Translations under genes and position numbers: made by a program
The notes under the pieces: generated by a model
The model's input: only the letters and a program-made list of their open reading frames with translations
Databases searched by the model: none
Told to the model about the DNA's origin: nothing
In this document: positions 8,213-16,772 of the stretch, one piece after another
How positions within the stretch are numbered: position 1 is the stretch's first letter
Layout of the letters: each line of letters starts with the position of its first letter
Source of the DNA: Clostridiales bacterium
GTDB taxonomy: Bacteria; Bacillota; Clostridia; Oscillospirales; CAG-272
Assembly: GCA_012841635.1 (NCBI GenBank)
Contig: DUUJ01000023.1
Coordinates: forward strand, 1 to 49,222
Reading direction: 5' to 3'
DNA length: 49,222 bases

Positions 8213-9871
8213 TTATCTGTTTTCCTGTGCGATCGCTCTGAGGCGCTTCATCATGTCATCGGTTCTACCGAAGCAGTCGTGAAGCTTTTCGTATTCCGAG
8301 AATAATTTATCGTATGTTTTGACGTTTTCGGGATTCGGGTCGTAGGTTTTTCCTTCGGTGGCTCCCATCTTTTCTCCCGCCGAATATATGTCGTCATAAC
8401 CGCCCCCGGCTTTTCCCGCTGCTACCGCGCCGAAGATTGCGGCGCCGAGCGCCGGTCCCTGAGTCGAGGAAACGACTCTTACCGGTATGTTCAGCACGTC
8501 GCTGTAAATCTGACAGAGCATCGGGTTTTTGTTCGGTATTCCGCCCGATGCGGTAAAGGCGCTTACTCCGACGCCGGATTTTCTGTAATTTTCGATTATT
8601 TCGCGGGTTCCGTAAGCGGTGGCTTCAATCAGGGCGCGGTAAATCTCCTCCGGCTTCGTCGCGAGTGTCATTCCGATCATTAGCCCGGAAAGCCTTGAAT
8701 CGACGAGGATAGAGCGGTTGCCGTTCCACCAGTCGAGCGCGACAAGCCCGCTTTGTCCCGGTTTCAGAAGTTCCGCCTTTTCCGTCAGCAGCACATGCGG
8801 GGAGATACCGCGGCTCTTTGCTTCATCGCGATATCCGCCCGGCAGGCAATTTTCGACAAACCAGGCAAAATGATCTCCGACACAGCCCTGCCCCGCTTCG
8901 TAGCCGTACATTCCCGGCAAAATGCCGTCTTCGACGATGCCGCAGACGCCGTTTACCGGACGGTATTCGGGGTCGACAAGCATATGGCAGGTCGATGTGC
9001 CGACGATAGCCAGCATATGTCCCGGCTCGGTTATCCCGAATGCGGGAACCGAAACGTGCGCGTCAAGATTCATCACCGCGACCGGGGTGCCTGCGGCAAG
9101 TCCCGTCAGAGCAGCCATCTTCTCGGTGAGTCCTCCGGCGCAAGTGCCCACCGGGGCGAGCTTGCCAGAAAGCTTTGTTTCTGCTGCGTCTTCAAGTCCC
9201 GGGGCAAGTGCTTTGAAGAATTCTCTTGAAGGATACCCGTCTTTCCGGCTCCATATCGATTTATAGCCGGCGGCGCAGGTGTTGCGAACCAGGTTTCCGG
9301 TTAGCTGCCAGACAACCCAGTCGCCGGATTCGACGAAATAATCCATATCCGAATAAAGCTCCGGACATTCGTCGAGTATCTGCATCAGCTTGGGTATCAT
9401 CCATTCGCTGGAAATCTTCCCGCCGTATGTCGAAAGCCACTTCTGACCGGTTTTTTCGGCGGTTTCGTTTAATCTGTCCGCCTGCGGCTGTGAGGCGTGA
9501 TGCTTCCAGAGTTTGACATATGCGTGAGGTTCCTCCTTCCACCTCTCCGCAAAACAGAGCGGAGTTCCGTCCTTATAAACCGGCAGCGGGCTGCAGGAGG
9601 TGAAGTCAATTCCTACCCCGACTATGTCTTTCGGGTCGACTTTTGTCTCTGCAAGCAGCGCGGGAACGGCGTTTCCGAGCACCCCGAGATAATCGTGCGG
9701 ATCCTCGAGCGCCCAGTCCATCGGCAGTTTTTTCCCGCCGAGGCTGTCCGACATTACGCCGTGAGGATATTCGTAAGTGACGCAGGCGATTTCGCGGCCG
9801 TTTGAAACATCGGCTAAAAGCGCGCGGCCGGAAAGAGTTCCGAAATCAATGCCAACAGAATATTTTGCCAT
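8213..9871 (-). CDS. araB: Ribulokinase
   Basis: A 552-residue FGGY-family sugar kinase, about the length of E. coli AraB (566). The N-terminal ATP-binding GIDFGTLSGRALL motif (residues 7-19) and the second-domain SGGIPNKNPMLCQIYSD region identify ribulokinase rather than xylulokinase or glycerol kinase. It phosphorylates L-ribulose to L-ribulose 5-phosphate. It is the first ara gene and begins only 13 bp after the sbcC stop. No ara-specific promoter or operator is visible in that gap, so expression should come from the sbcD promoter or from a site inside sbcC. No arabinose transporter or AraR gene is found in the window. Confidence 0.95.
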   Translation of the reverse strand: MAKYSVGIDFGTLSGRALLADVSNGREIACVTYEYPHGVMSDSLGGKKLPMDWALEDPHDYLGVLGNAVPALLAETKVDPKDIVGVGIDFTSCSPLPVYKDGTPLCFAERWKEEPHAYVKLWKHHASQPQADRLNETAEKTGQKWLSTYGGKISSEWMIPKLMQILDECPELYSDMDYFVESGDWVVWQLTGNLVRNTCAAGYKSIWSRKDGYPSREFFKALAPGLEDAAETKLSGKLAPVGTCAGGLTEKMAALTGLAAGTPVAVMNLDAHVSVPAFGITEPGHMLAIVGTSTCHMLVDPEYRPVNGVCGIVEDGILPGMYGYEAGQGCVGDHFAWFVENCLPGGYRDEAKSRGISPHVLLTEKAELLKPGQSGLVALDWWNGNRSILVDSRLSGLMIGMTLATKPEEIYRALIEATAYGTREIIENYRKSGVGVSAFTASGGIPNKNPMLCQIYSDVLNIPVRVVSSTQGPALGAAIFGAVAAGKAGGGYDDIYSAGEKMGATEGKTYDPNPENVKTYDKLFSEYEKLHDCFGRTDDMMKRLRAIAQENR

Positions 9872-9884
9872 ATCAACTTTCCTT

Positions 9885-12800
9885 TCAGAATTCGGCGCGT
9901 ATATGCGACCCGTCCGGGCCGCGGGTTACTATGAGTTTCTTTTCTATTGAAGATGCGAGTTCCTCGATATGCGATATCACCCCTATCGAGGTGTCGACGC
10001 CGGCAAGGTCGGAAAGCACTCCGACCGCCCGAGACAAATGTTCACGGTCGAGGGTTCCGAAGCCTTCGTCTATAAAGAGCGAATTGAGTCTGACTCCGCC
10101 GCTGCGCATCGAGACTACGTCGGAAAGTCCGAGGGCGAGAGACAGCGACGCCATAAAGGATTCGCCGCCGGAAAGGGTGCTGACTTCCCGGGTTTTTCCG
10201 GTATATGAATCGAAGATATCGACGGCAAAGGCGTTTTTGCCTCTGCTTGAAAGCTCTTCCGCCGGGCGGCGGCGCATCTCGAAGCGCCCTCCCGACATCC
10301 GGGTGAAGCGGCGGTTGGCCTGATCCATGATTTCATCCATGAATTTCATCTGGACATATGTTTCAAACGCCAGCTTCGCTTTGCCCCTGAGATTGCCGGA
10401 GGCGGTTCTGTAAAGGCTGTCAAGCATGATACGCCGCTTTGTGAGCGCGGGATATTCGGCAGACAAGGCATTTAAAATATCCAGCCTGTCGCTGTTGCGG
10501 GCTACGCGGGCATTTATCTCACCAAGCAAAAGCTCTGCCGTTTGGGCTTTTTTGTCGGCGTCGGATTTTTCTGCTTCAAGCGATGTGATATCGGTAAGCG
10601 TTCTGCCGTCTACCGCGCTTTGAGCCGCCCCGAACCTTGCGGATGCTTCGGTAAGCGATTTGTCATGAATTTCTATCCGCTGTTTTAAGGCTTTAAAGTC
10701 ATCGTCAGACATCGAGGCGCGGAGATATTCCCCTTCGGAGGCGAATCCCGCCGCGGCCAAGGCTGAATGATATCGCTCGGATGCCGCGGCAAGGGCGGAT
10801 GTAAGCTCGGCGGCACGCCGGCTGAGTTCATCGAGTCGCCCTTCTGCGGCGCTGAGCTGCTGAAGCACCGCATTATAGGAATTTCGGCAGTCGTCAATTT
10901 TAGTGGCAAGATCCCGCCTTTCGATTTCCGCCTTTTTGACAGCAGATTCAGCTTCAGCGCCGGACGGGAATTCCGAAAGCTTTTCTTTCAGATCGGAGGT
11001 CATTTCCTCGCCGGTCTTGAGCTTGGCTTCAAGCGATGCCAGCTCTTCGTTTATCCGGTTCTGCGCCGTTCGGAGCAGTTCCAGACGTTTTTCCGTTTCC
11101 TGTGCTTTTTGAAGTTCCTCTTGTCTTTGGACCTGCCTTTTTTGCAGGAGCTCGGCGGTGGCTTTTATCCGATCTAAGTTTTGGCGCTCGTCATCTAAGG
11201 CTGCCGAAGCACCGGATTTGATTTCTTTCTTATTGAAGGCATCGCCTAACAGTGCCTTTGCTGCGGCTTCGACCGCCGTCCGGGATGATTCGGCTTTTGA
11301 ATTTGCCGCGCCGCTTATTTCAGCCGCGTCGGCGGTAAGCGTCAGCAGCTTGTCTTTTTCGACACGCGCGTCGTCAACGCTGTCCTGTGTGGGCATACCT
11401 TCGGGCAGTATCGCGGGAGCGGGGTGCGAAGTTGAACCGCAGACCGGGCAAGGCTTGCCGTCTTCAAGCTTTTCGGCAAGAATCCCTGCCTGGGCGTCAA
11501 GAAACGCCGATTCCAGCATATCGCAGTCGGACTTTGCTTTATCGTATTTTTCTTTGGAGATGCGATATTCTTCATTCAGTCTCGCCGCTTCCCGCTCGTT
11601 TTCTTCCGCTGATTCAATTTCCGAAATCAATGTTTCGATAACGTTTATCCGATTTTCGGAATTATTGAGCGAAGCTTCGTTTTTTATTATTTTTTCGCCG
11701 ATCCCTTCGCTAAGGGCAAGGGAAGCCGCGAGAGTGTCCCTTTGGGAAATTTCATCGGCTATCTCCTTTTCCATGTTTTCTTTGCGGATCTTGCTTTCTT
11801 TTATTTCGCCTCTTAATTCTTCGACGCGGCGATTGTATGCCGCAAGGGTTTTATAATCGTTTAAAAGTCCCTTTATCCTTGCTATCTCGCCGTCAAGCTC
11901 GTTTATACGGGGCTGCCGCTCTTCGGCTTTGAGCATTATTTCCTTGATTTTTCCGGCCTTCTGCTCGTTCTCTGCATGCTCTTTTGCCAGCTTATCGCGG
12001 CTGTTTTGAGTGTTATGGAGATCCGAAACAAGCCCGCCGTATCTGCTCTCAAATTCCCGCACTCCGCTTCTTGCCCTCGTCGCCGCTTCAAACCTGATTT
12101 TTTCCGGCTTTGATTCAGCTTCTTCCGATTTCAGCCGCGCAAGTTCGGCTTCGGCTTTATCGCGGGCGACGATAAGCTCATTTGTCTGTCTTCCGGCTGT
12201 CAAAGCCGCGATAAGTTCCGCCGAGCGGTTCGATGCCGCTTCTTTTATTTCGGCGTTTTGTCTTCCCAGCGCCGTATCGCGCGAGATTACCCGCCTCGCC
12301 AGCTCTTCGGCCGTTTTCAGCGACTCGGGGGTGATATCTCCTTCCAATATTGCATCCGCTTCGGATTTTTCTGTTTCATCGATGATCTTAAGGTCGGAAA
12401 TAGCGGATTTTGCTCTTTCGCTTGCGGAAGAAAGGGCGGCTTCGGCTTCGTCATTCTGACGCTTCAGCTCATCCTGGAATTTTCCTATCACCGCCGTGCC
12501 GAACAAGTCGGACATAAGCTGCTTTTTTTCGTCTCCGCCGTCGGTCAGAAGCTTTCGGAATTCCCCCTGAGCTATCATCGCAAGCTGCTTGAAGCGCCCG
12601 CGGTCAACTCCGATGATGCGGCTGATTTCTGCCGCCACCTCTCTGTCGCGGTCGATTATGCTGCCGTCCGGAAGGGTGAGCTCAGCTCCGCCTTTTTTGG
12701 TTGTAGTCCCCTCTCCGCGCTTTTTTTCTACTTCGTATTCGAGCCAGCGTTTTACCGAGTATATTTTATCCCTGACTTCAAATGTGAATGTGACCGCGGT

Positions 12801-13028
12801 CTGCTCATCCGGGTCTGAGTAATCGGAGCGAAGGCTTTTCCCGGTCCTGTCGTCGCCGGACGGCGCGCCGTAAAGGGCGTAGGTCAGCGCGTCGAAAATG
12901 GTGGTCTTGCCGGCGCCGGTATCCCCGGTTATAAGATACAGTCCGCCGCGTCCGAGCTTTGAAAAATCTATCTTTTCCGTACCGCGGAAAGGTCCGAAGG
13001 CGGTGATTTCAAGCATTACCGGTCTCAC
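9885..13028 (-). CDS. sbcC: Exonuclease SbcC (Rad50-like ATPase)
   Basis: A 1047-residue SMC-like protein. Its order is an N-terminal ATPase half with Walker A GDTGAGKTT (about 34-42), a long coiled coil, the zinc hook CPVC near residue 528, a second coiled coil, and a C-terminal half with the LSGGE signature and Walker B LFIDEGFGTLD. With SbcD it forms the bacterial Mre11-Rad50 complex that cleaves hairpins and DNA ends, including those at palindromes and stalled forks. Length matches the family (1048 in E. coli). The GTG at 13028 is chosen because MRPVMLEITAFGPF is the usual SbcC start; it overlaps the sbcD stop (GTGA), showing translational coupling. araB follows after 13 bp. Confidence 0.96.
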   Translation of the reverse strand: MRPVMLEITAFGPFRGTEKIDFSKLGRGGLYLITGDTGAGKTTIFDALTYALYGAPSGDDRTGKSLRSDYSDPDEQTAVTFTFEVRDKIYSVKRWLEYEVEKKRGEGTTTKKGGAELTLPDGSIIDRDREVAAEISRIIGVDRGRFKQLAMIAQGEFRKLLTDGGDEKKQLMSDLFGTAVIGKFQDELKRQNDEAEAALSSASERAKSAISDLKIIDETEKSEADAILEGDITPESLKTAEELARRVISRDTALGRQNAEIKEAASNRSAELIAALTAGRQTNELIVARDKAEAELARLKSEEAESKPEKIRFEAATRARSGVREFESRYGGLVSDLHNTQNSRDKLAKEHAENEQKAGKIKEIMLKAEERQPRINELDGEIARIKGLLNDYKTLAAYNRRVEELRGEIKESKIRKENMEKEIADEISQRDTLAASLALSEGIGEKIIKNEASLNNSENRINVIETLISEIESAEENEREAARLNEEYRISKEKYDKAKSDCDMLESAFLDAQAGILAEKLEDGKPCPVCGSTSHPAPAILPEGMPTQDSVDDARVEKDKLLTLTADAAEISGAANSKAESSRTAVEAAAKALLGDAFNKKEIKSGASAALDDERQNLDRIKATAELLQKRQVQRQEELQKAQETEKRLELLRTAQNRINEELASLEAKLKTGEEMTSDLKEKLSEFPSGAEAESAVKKAEIERRDLATKIDDCRNSYNAVLQQLSAAEGRLDELSRRAAELTSALAAASERYHSALAAAGFASEGEYLRASMSDDDFKALKQRIEIHDKSLTEASARFGAAQSAVDGRTLTDITSLEAEKSDADKKAQTAELLLGEINARVARNSDRLDILNALSAEYPALTKRRIMLDSLYRTASGNLRGKAKLAFETYVQMKFMDEIMDQANRRFTRMSGGRFEMRRRPAEELSSRGKNAFAVDIFDSYTGKTREVSTLSGGESFMASLSLALGLSDVVSMRSGGVRLNSLFIDEGFGTLDREHLSRAVGVLSDLAGVDTSIGVISHIEELASSIEKKLIVTRGPDGSHIRAEF

Positions 13029-14176
13029 AGCAGCGCCTCCTCTCCTCCGGCGGCTTCAACGGCTTTATTTATTACCTCGGCGCCGCTTTCTCCGAAGCCG
13101 TCTTCCGGAGATATGCCGTTCTGCATAAGATAAAATTCGTAGAACCACTCGGATATCGTTCTTTTCCGGGTAACAGCTTCACTTGAAAACTCCGTTCGTT
13201 CATTGTCAGGCAGATCAATCTTCATCTCCATCAGATTCGGATAATAAAACAAAAGCCGTCTTCTTGCGTCGGGATCGGGTATCGGGTCGGTTACGACTGC
13301 GTAGATATAATCTTCAGAAACGCCTTCCGTCTCGGCAGCGGCGCACAACTCGGCAAGCGGACCTTTTATTCTTCGCACCTGACGGAGCGGCTCGAGTGGG
13401 ATGAATTCGATATCTTCAAGACCGCTTTTGCCGAGTGAAACGAGAGGCAGGGATTTTTCCGAGTGCACTTCGGAGGCGGAGTATTTCAGAATTGAACCGG
13501 AATATCTGACACCGCTTCTGCCGACCGATTGAGGGGTATGTATATGTCCGAGCGCGGCATAGCAGTATCTGTCAAGCAGGCTTACCGGCAGGCCGTCAAG
13601 GCCGCCGACGGTCGGCGGCTCCGAGTCGCATCGGACGAGTTCGCCGCTCAGGGGCAGCCAGAACTGATGCGAAAGAATGACTTCGCGGCCGGAAAATTCC
13701 CCGGCGGAATTGAGTATTTTAGTTAAAGTATCAGAAACGGTTTCGCCGTCTTCGGCAAAACGCCGTATATCGGCGGGCCGAAGATAGGGCAGGAGAGTAA
13801 AGCGGACTGGACCGTATTCGTCGCTCAAAGTAACCGTTTTAACCGGCAGCTCCGCTTCCGCCGCGATATGGATCCCGCTGCCTTCGAATATTCTGCCGCC
13901 GTAATTCAGCCGTTCGCGGCTGTCGTGGTTGCCGGATATCATCAGAACGCTGAGCGGAAGTCCGGCAAGCTCGAAAAGAAAGTCATCGAGCAGCGACACC
14001 GCGTCGCGCGGAGGCAGGGCGCTGTCGTATACGTCGCCTGCAATAAGCAGGACATCCGGCTTTTTTTCGAGGCAGATTTTTACAATGGATTTAAGGGCGT
14101 GCTTCTGATCTTCGATGAGATCGAATTCATGTTGTCTGCGGCCGAGATGCAGGTCGGAGACTGCGAGCAGCTTCAT
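13025..14176 (-). CDS. sbcD: Exonuclease SbcD (Mre11-like nuclease)
   Basis: About 383 residues with the calcineurin-type phosphoesterase motifs in order: DLHLGR (residues 7-12), GDVYDS, GNHDS, and the GHIH histidines near 210. It is the Mn-dependent nuclease subunit of SbcCD, acting on double-strand ends and hairpins. The reading frame is open upstream to 14221, but I choose ATG 14176. MKLLAVSDLHLG is the canonical start, AAAGGA lies before it, and the -10 box at 14213-14218 overlaps the upstream extension. The last bases overlap sbcC by 4 nt. Confidence 0.96.
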   Translation of the reverse strand: MKLLAVSDLHLGRRQHEFDLIEDQKHALKSIVKICLEKKPDVLLIAGDVYDSALPPRDAVSLLDDFLFELAGLPLSVLMISGNHDSRERLNYGGRIFEGSGIHIAAEAELPVKTVTLSDEYGPVRFTLLPYLRPADIRRFAEDGETVSDTLTKILNSAGEFSGREVILSHQFWLPLSGELVRCDSEPPTVGGLDGLPVSLLDRYCYAALGHIHTPQSVGRSGVRYSGSILKYSASEVHSEKSLPLVSLGKSGLEDIEFIPLEPLRQVRRIKGPLAELCAAAETEGVSEDYIYAVVTDPIPDPDARRRLLFYYPNLMEMKIDLPDNERTEFSSEAVTRKRTISEWFYEFYLMQNGISPEDGFGESGAEVINKAVEAAGGEEALL

Positions 14177-14212
14177 TTCGTTTTCCTTTATGGAGTTATT
14201 GTCTTTACACAT

Positions 14213-14241
14213 ATTATACAATAGTCCGGGCGTAAAATCAA
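14213..14241 (-). promoter_or_regulatory. Promoter of the sbcD-sbcC-araBAD unit
   Basis: On the minus strand TTGATT (14236-14241), a 17-bp spacer and TATAAT (14213-14218) precede the sbcD ATG by 36 bp. It is the only clear promoter upstream of the five genes. Confidence 0.72.
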
Positions 14242-14265
14242 GCGGTTTTGACTATTTCCGCGGCA

Positions 14266-14294
14266 AAATAAAAAGGCCGCCGTAAGGCGGCTTT
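14266..14294 (-). terminator. Intrinsic terminator of the sorting-signal protein gene
   Basis: On the minus strand a GCCGCC/GGCGGC stem with a TTAC loop, extended by A-U pairs, is followed by CTTTTTATTTT. It separates the gene at 14426-15223 from the sbcD promoter. It is 132 bp from that gene's stop, so the mRNA would have a structured 3' end. Confidence 0.7.
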
Positions 14295-14295
14295 C

Positions 14296-14393
14296 CGGCG
14301 CGGTCTGCAGAGCGCCGAAGGAATCTGCATTCCCTCTGAGGCAATCGGTGTATTTATGTCAAGCCGTCGGTCGGTATAAGATTATGATACCGA
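14296..14393. repeat. Cluster of three short inverted repeats in the gap 14295-14425
   Basis: Three further perfect stems lie beside the terminator: CGGCGC/GCGCCG (14296-14301 with 14312-14317), GGAAT/ATTCC (14320-14324 with 14329-14333) and TCGGTAT/ATACCGA (14371-14377 with 14387-14393). They would form a chain of hairpins in the 3' untranslated RNA of the minus-strand gene. No open reading frame lies here. This could be a structured 3' UTR or a small RNA; nothing else is seen in the gap. Confidence 0.4.
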
Positions 14394-14425
14394 ACATTCC
14401 CCCTTCTCAAAAGTTGTAAATACCG

Positions 14426-15223
14426 TTAAGTATCTTTTCTGCGGACAGCCAGGACCGCAGCCAGTGAGGAGCAAATCAGGGCAGCAAGCACGGAAAGGGT
14501 GTCAGATGTCTGCGGAGCAGTTGTTACGGGAGCGGCTGTCTCAGCGACCGGTGCTTCTGTTTCGGGAGCTGCTTCCTCAGGGGGAGCTGCTTCTTCGGCA
14601 GAAGCGGCTTCTTCGGCAGAAGCGGGTTCAACTGCCGGAAGCTCGGCTTCGACATAAAGGAAATCGGCAAAATAAAGTGATTTTACACTTGAATCATCAA
14701 AATCTTCGGCGAGGGAAAGCGTTACGGTGTGCTCGCCTTTGGTGAGAATCGCGGAAACGCCGGTCCAGTAATCATTATGGTGCTGGTTTTCTTCAGCATA
14801 ATCGCGCATGATATAAACCCAGGGGCCGTCGTCGATTCTGATGTTGGTGGAACGCGGAACCGAAGCTGTCCATCCCATAAGGCGGAAGCCGAAGAAATAA
14901 TAACCGTCATTCTCTACGGTAAACGGAACGGTATAATCACCCAGACCGTCGGCTTTGAGATAGACATAATTGAATTCGTTTTCTTCCCCGGTGTCTCCGG
15001 TAGTTCCGACTACAGTTCCCGAACGGGCGTTGGTCGCGCCCTCTTCAAAGAAATCAGTCAAAGCCACCGTCTTCGCGCCGGCATATTCCGGCGGCAAAGT
15101 GTCAAAATTTCCGGTTATTTCCGAGGTGACATACTCAAGAGCGGCAAAGGACGGAATCCCTGCCAAAACAATAAGAGCGATCGGCAAAATACAGCAAAAC
15201 AGCTTTTTTGCAATTTTTTTCAT
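14426..15223 (-). CDS. Secreted CBM-like protein with PQTSD sorting tail
   Basis: A 265-residue exported protein. Residues 1-27 are a signal peptide ending SFA. A beta-rich region of about 170 residues follows, reminiscent of family-6-type carbohydrate-binding modules. Next comes a low-complexity Ala/Glu/Pro linker with EEAA repeats, and the C-terminus has PQTSD, a hydrophobic helix and a basic RRK tail. That last arrangement matches a Gram-positive sortase signal, with PQTSD in place of LPxTG, so the protein is probably attached to or retained at the cell surface. No enzyme motif is visible. It has its own promoter region and terminator and stands alone. Function unknown; a glycan-binding surface protein is the best guess. 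Confidence 0.7.
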   Translation of the reverse strand: MKKIAKKLFCCILPIALIVLAGIPSFAALEYVTSEITGNFDTLPPEYAGAKTVALTDFFEEGATNARSGTVVGTTGDTGEENEFNYVYLKADGLGDYTVPFTVENDGYYFFGFRLMGWTASVPRSTNIRIDDGPWVYIMRDYAEENQHHNDYWTGVSAILTKGEHTVTLSLAEDFDDSSVKSLYFADFLYVEAELPAVEPASAEEAASAEEAAPPEEAAPETEAPVAETAAPVTTAPQTSDTLSVLAALICSSLAAVLAVRRKDT

Positions 15224-15338
15224 TGTTACACCTCTTTTGATAATTTAAAAATAACTGACCGTGTCATTTTCCGGCAGCTCCTCACCGAAGCCGGACCAAA
15301 GACACAGACCAATCCTTTTGCGATGTCAATACTTTGCG

Positions 15339-15360
15339 TGAATTTTACATGAATTTTACA
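15339..15360. repeat. Two tandem 11-bp repeats TGAATTTTACA (possible operator)
   Basis: Two perfect copies of TGAATTTTACA lie head to tail, placing two TTTACA boxes 11 bp apart, one helical turn. They fall just downstream of the predicted -10 box for the minus-strand surface protein gene, covering the expected transcription start. Such direct repeats are typical of OmpR/PhoB-family response regulators. This is a pattern match only. Confidence 0.45.
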
Positions 15361-15367
15361 TAGATTT

Positions 15368-15395
15368 ATTTTATCATAAAATTTCAAAAAATCAA
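15368..15395 (-). promoter_or_regulatory. Possible promoter of the sorting-signal protein gene
   Basis: On the minus strand TTGATT (15390-15395), a 16-bp spacer and TAAAAT (15368-15373). The resulting leader would be about 135 nt long. The 487-bp gap between the two divergent genes (15224-15710) is otherwise AT-rich with no ORF that I would defend. It holds this promoter, the tandem repeats at 15339-15360 and the plus-strand promoter at 15645-15673. Confidence 0.4.
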
Positions 15396-15644
15396 GACTA
15401 ATATTCAACAAATTTAATATAATTATTTAGCAAATATGCATAACAAAAGGGAAGGTTTTGAAAGTCATAAAGTATACAATCATCGGAAAAAGACTTTGAC
15501 ATTTTTTTATTTTTAACCATATTGCATGGATATGCGGGAAAGTCAATAAATCAGTAAGAATAGTAAAATCGACGTAAAACCGGGTGTTTTTGAGCCTGAT
15601 ATTTGTAAATTTTTTTCAATATACAGCGACTCTAAACAAAAAGC

Positions 15645-15673
15645 TTGAAAAAAACCGACGAAATGATTATAAT
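15645..15673 (+). promoter_or_regulatory. Promoter of the xpaC-telA-lemA-TPM operon
   Basis: TTGAAA (15645-15650), a 17-bp spacer and TATAAT (15668-15673) form a near-consensus sigma-A promoter. A second, weaker TTGACA at 15496-15501 lies further upstream. The position rules out a translation start at 15645 and points to the TTG at 15711. Confidence 0.75.
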
Positions 15674-15710
15674 ATATATAGAAGCAATAATAATGAGAGA
15701 GGCAAAGACA

Positions 15711-16727
15711 TTGTCAAACAGCAACGACCAGAAAAACAACGGCTCGCTGCATCTTCCCGGTATCGATATAGACGGCAAAAAGGTCAGGGTCGGCGGGCTT
15801 AACATTAACGACAAGCGTATCCAAATAGGAAACGCGGTAGACATAGACGGCGATAACGAGGTCATCAGACTCGGTTCTCTTGTTGTAGACGGAAAAAACA
15901 ACAGGGTTTTTACGATTAAAAAAGATCCGCCGCTTCCACAGAAGCCGCAGCAGCAGCAACAGAAGCCGCCGCAGTCGTTCTCCCGGCCGAGTACCCCTAT
16001 ATATGCATCCGGAAAGCAAGGCGCTTATTCCCCTCCCCCGCAGAAACAGCCGGAACCGAATCCGCCCGCTGTTCAAAATGAAGCCGACGGCCGTGAATAC
16101 AAGCTGATTCCCTCCCCGTGGCCGTTTGTCTTCTGCGGAGGTTTCTGGGTTTTATACGCGCTGTTCTTTCCGCTTTATGCCTGGTTTCATATAATCATCT
16201 GCGGCTTGTTTTCGTTTGGCGTATATAAAATATTCAGCAAAATATTCCCGCCGAAAAAAGTTGAAGTAATAAAGCCTTATGTACCGCCGCAGAGCACCGA
16301 CGAGGCATTTAATCAAACCATCTCAACGACGACAAAGCTGCTTGAATCGATTGGCGAATCATCAAAACAGATAGCGCCGAAATGCCCCTCTCTCGCGTCA
16401 AACGCCGATTCTCTCATAAAACGGACAAAAATGATTCTTGAATATCTCGCGGAAAACCCGCACAAAGCTTCTCTTGTCCGCCGGCTTTTCAACTATTATC
16501 TGCCTACCCTCGACAAGCTTCTCAAGAGCTGGCTGCTTTTTGACGAACACGGCGAAGGCGACGGAGAATGGGCAGGCAAGCCGGAAATCGAAGAAGCGGT
16601 CGCGGAAATGGAAAATGTTTTCCGCAAGCAGCACGACAAGCTGATTAACGACGCCGCGCTCGATATTTCCGCCGAAATCGACGTCCTCGAAAAAATGCTT
16701 GACGATCAGATTTCCCAAAACAATTAA
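15711..16727 (+). CDS. XpaC-like membrane protein, first gene of the TelA operon
   Basis: About 338 residues from a TTG at 15711, chosen because GAGAGAGG lies eight bases upstream and the promoter overlaps any earlier start. The N-terminus has short repeated beta-type units of the form DGKxxRVGGL, then a Gln/Pro-rich linker, two adjacent hydrophobic segments around residues 135-180, and a charged helical C-terminal domain. The C-terminal half and the location just before telA match the XpaC family (5-bromo-4-chloroindolyl phosphate hydrolysis protein, paired with telA in Bacillus and many Clostridia). Family function is poorly defined; a membrane-associated stress role is usually assumed. The N-terminal repeat and linker extend beyond the core family domain. 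Confidence 0.68.
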   Translation: MSNSNDQKNNGSLHLPGIDIDGKKVRVGGLNINDKRIQIGNAVDIDGDNEVIRLGSLVVDGKNNRVFTIKKDPPLPQKPQQQQQKPPQSFSRPSTPIYASGKQGAYSPPPQKQPEPNPPAVQNEADGREYKLIPSPWPFVFCGGFWVLYALFFPLYAWFHIIICGLFSFGVYKIFSKIFPPKKVEVIKPYVPPQSTDEAFNQTISTTTKLLESIGESSKQIAPKCPSLASNADSLIKRTKMILEYLAENPHKASLVRRLFNYYLPTLDKLLKSWLLFDEHGEGDGEWAGKPEIEEAVAEMENVFRKQHDKLINDAALDISAEIDVLEKMLDDQISQNN

Positions 16728-16772
16728 TAACACCAATAACAACCCACATACAGACCAATAAAGAGGTAAAAA

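Noticed and set aside
14177-14221. N-terminal extension of SbcD to 14221
   Set aside because: It overlaps the -10 box, and the family starts at MKLLAVSDLHLG, which has its own Shine-Dalgarno site.
15645-15692. N-terminal extension of the xpaC-like gene to the TTG at 15645
   Set aside because: The segment contains a near-perfect promoter and lacks a ribosome-binding site; the first residues do not resemble the family.
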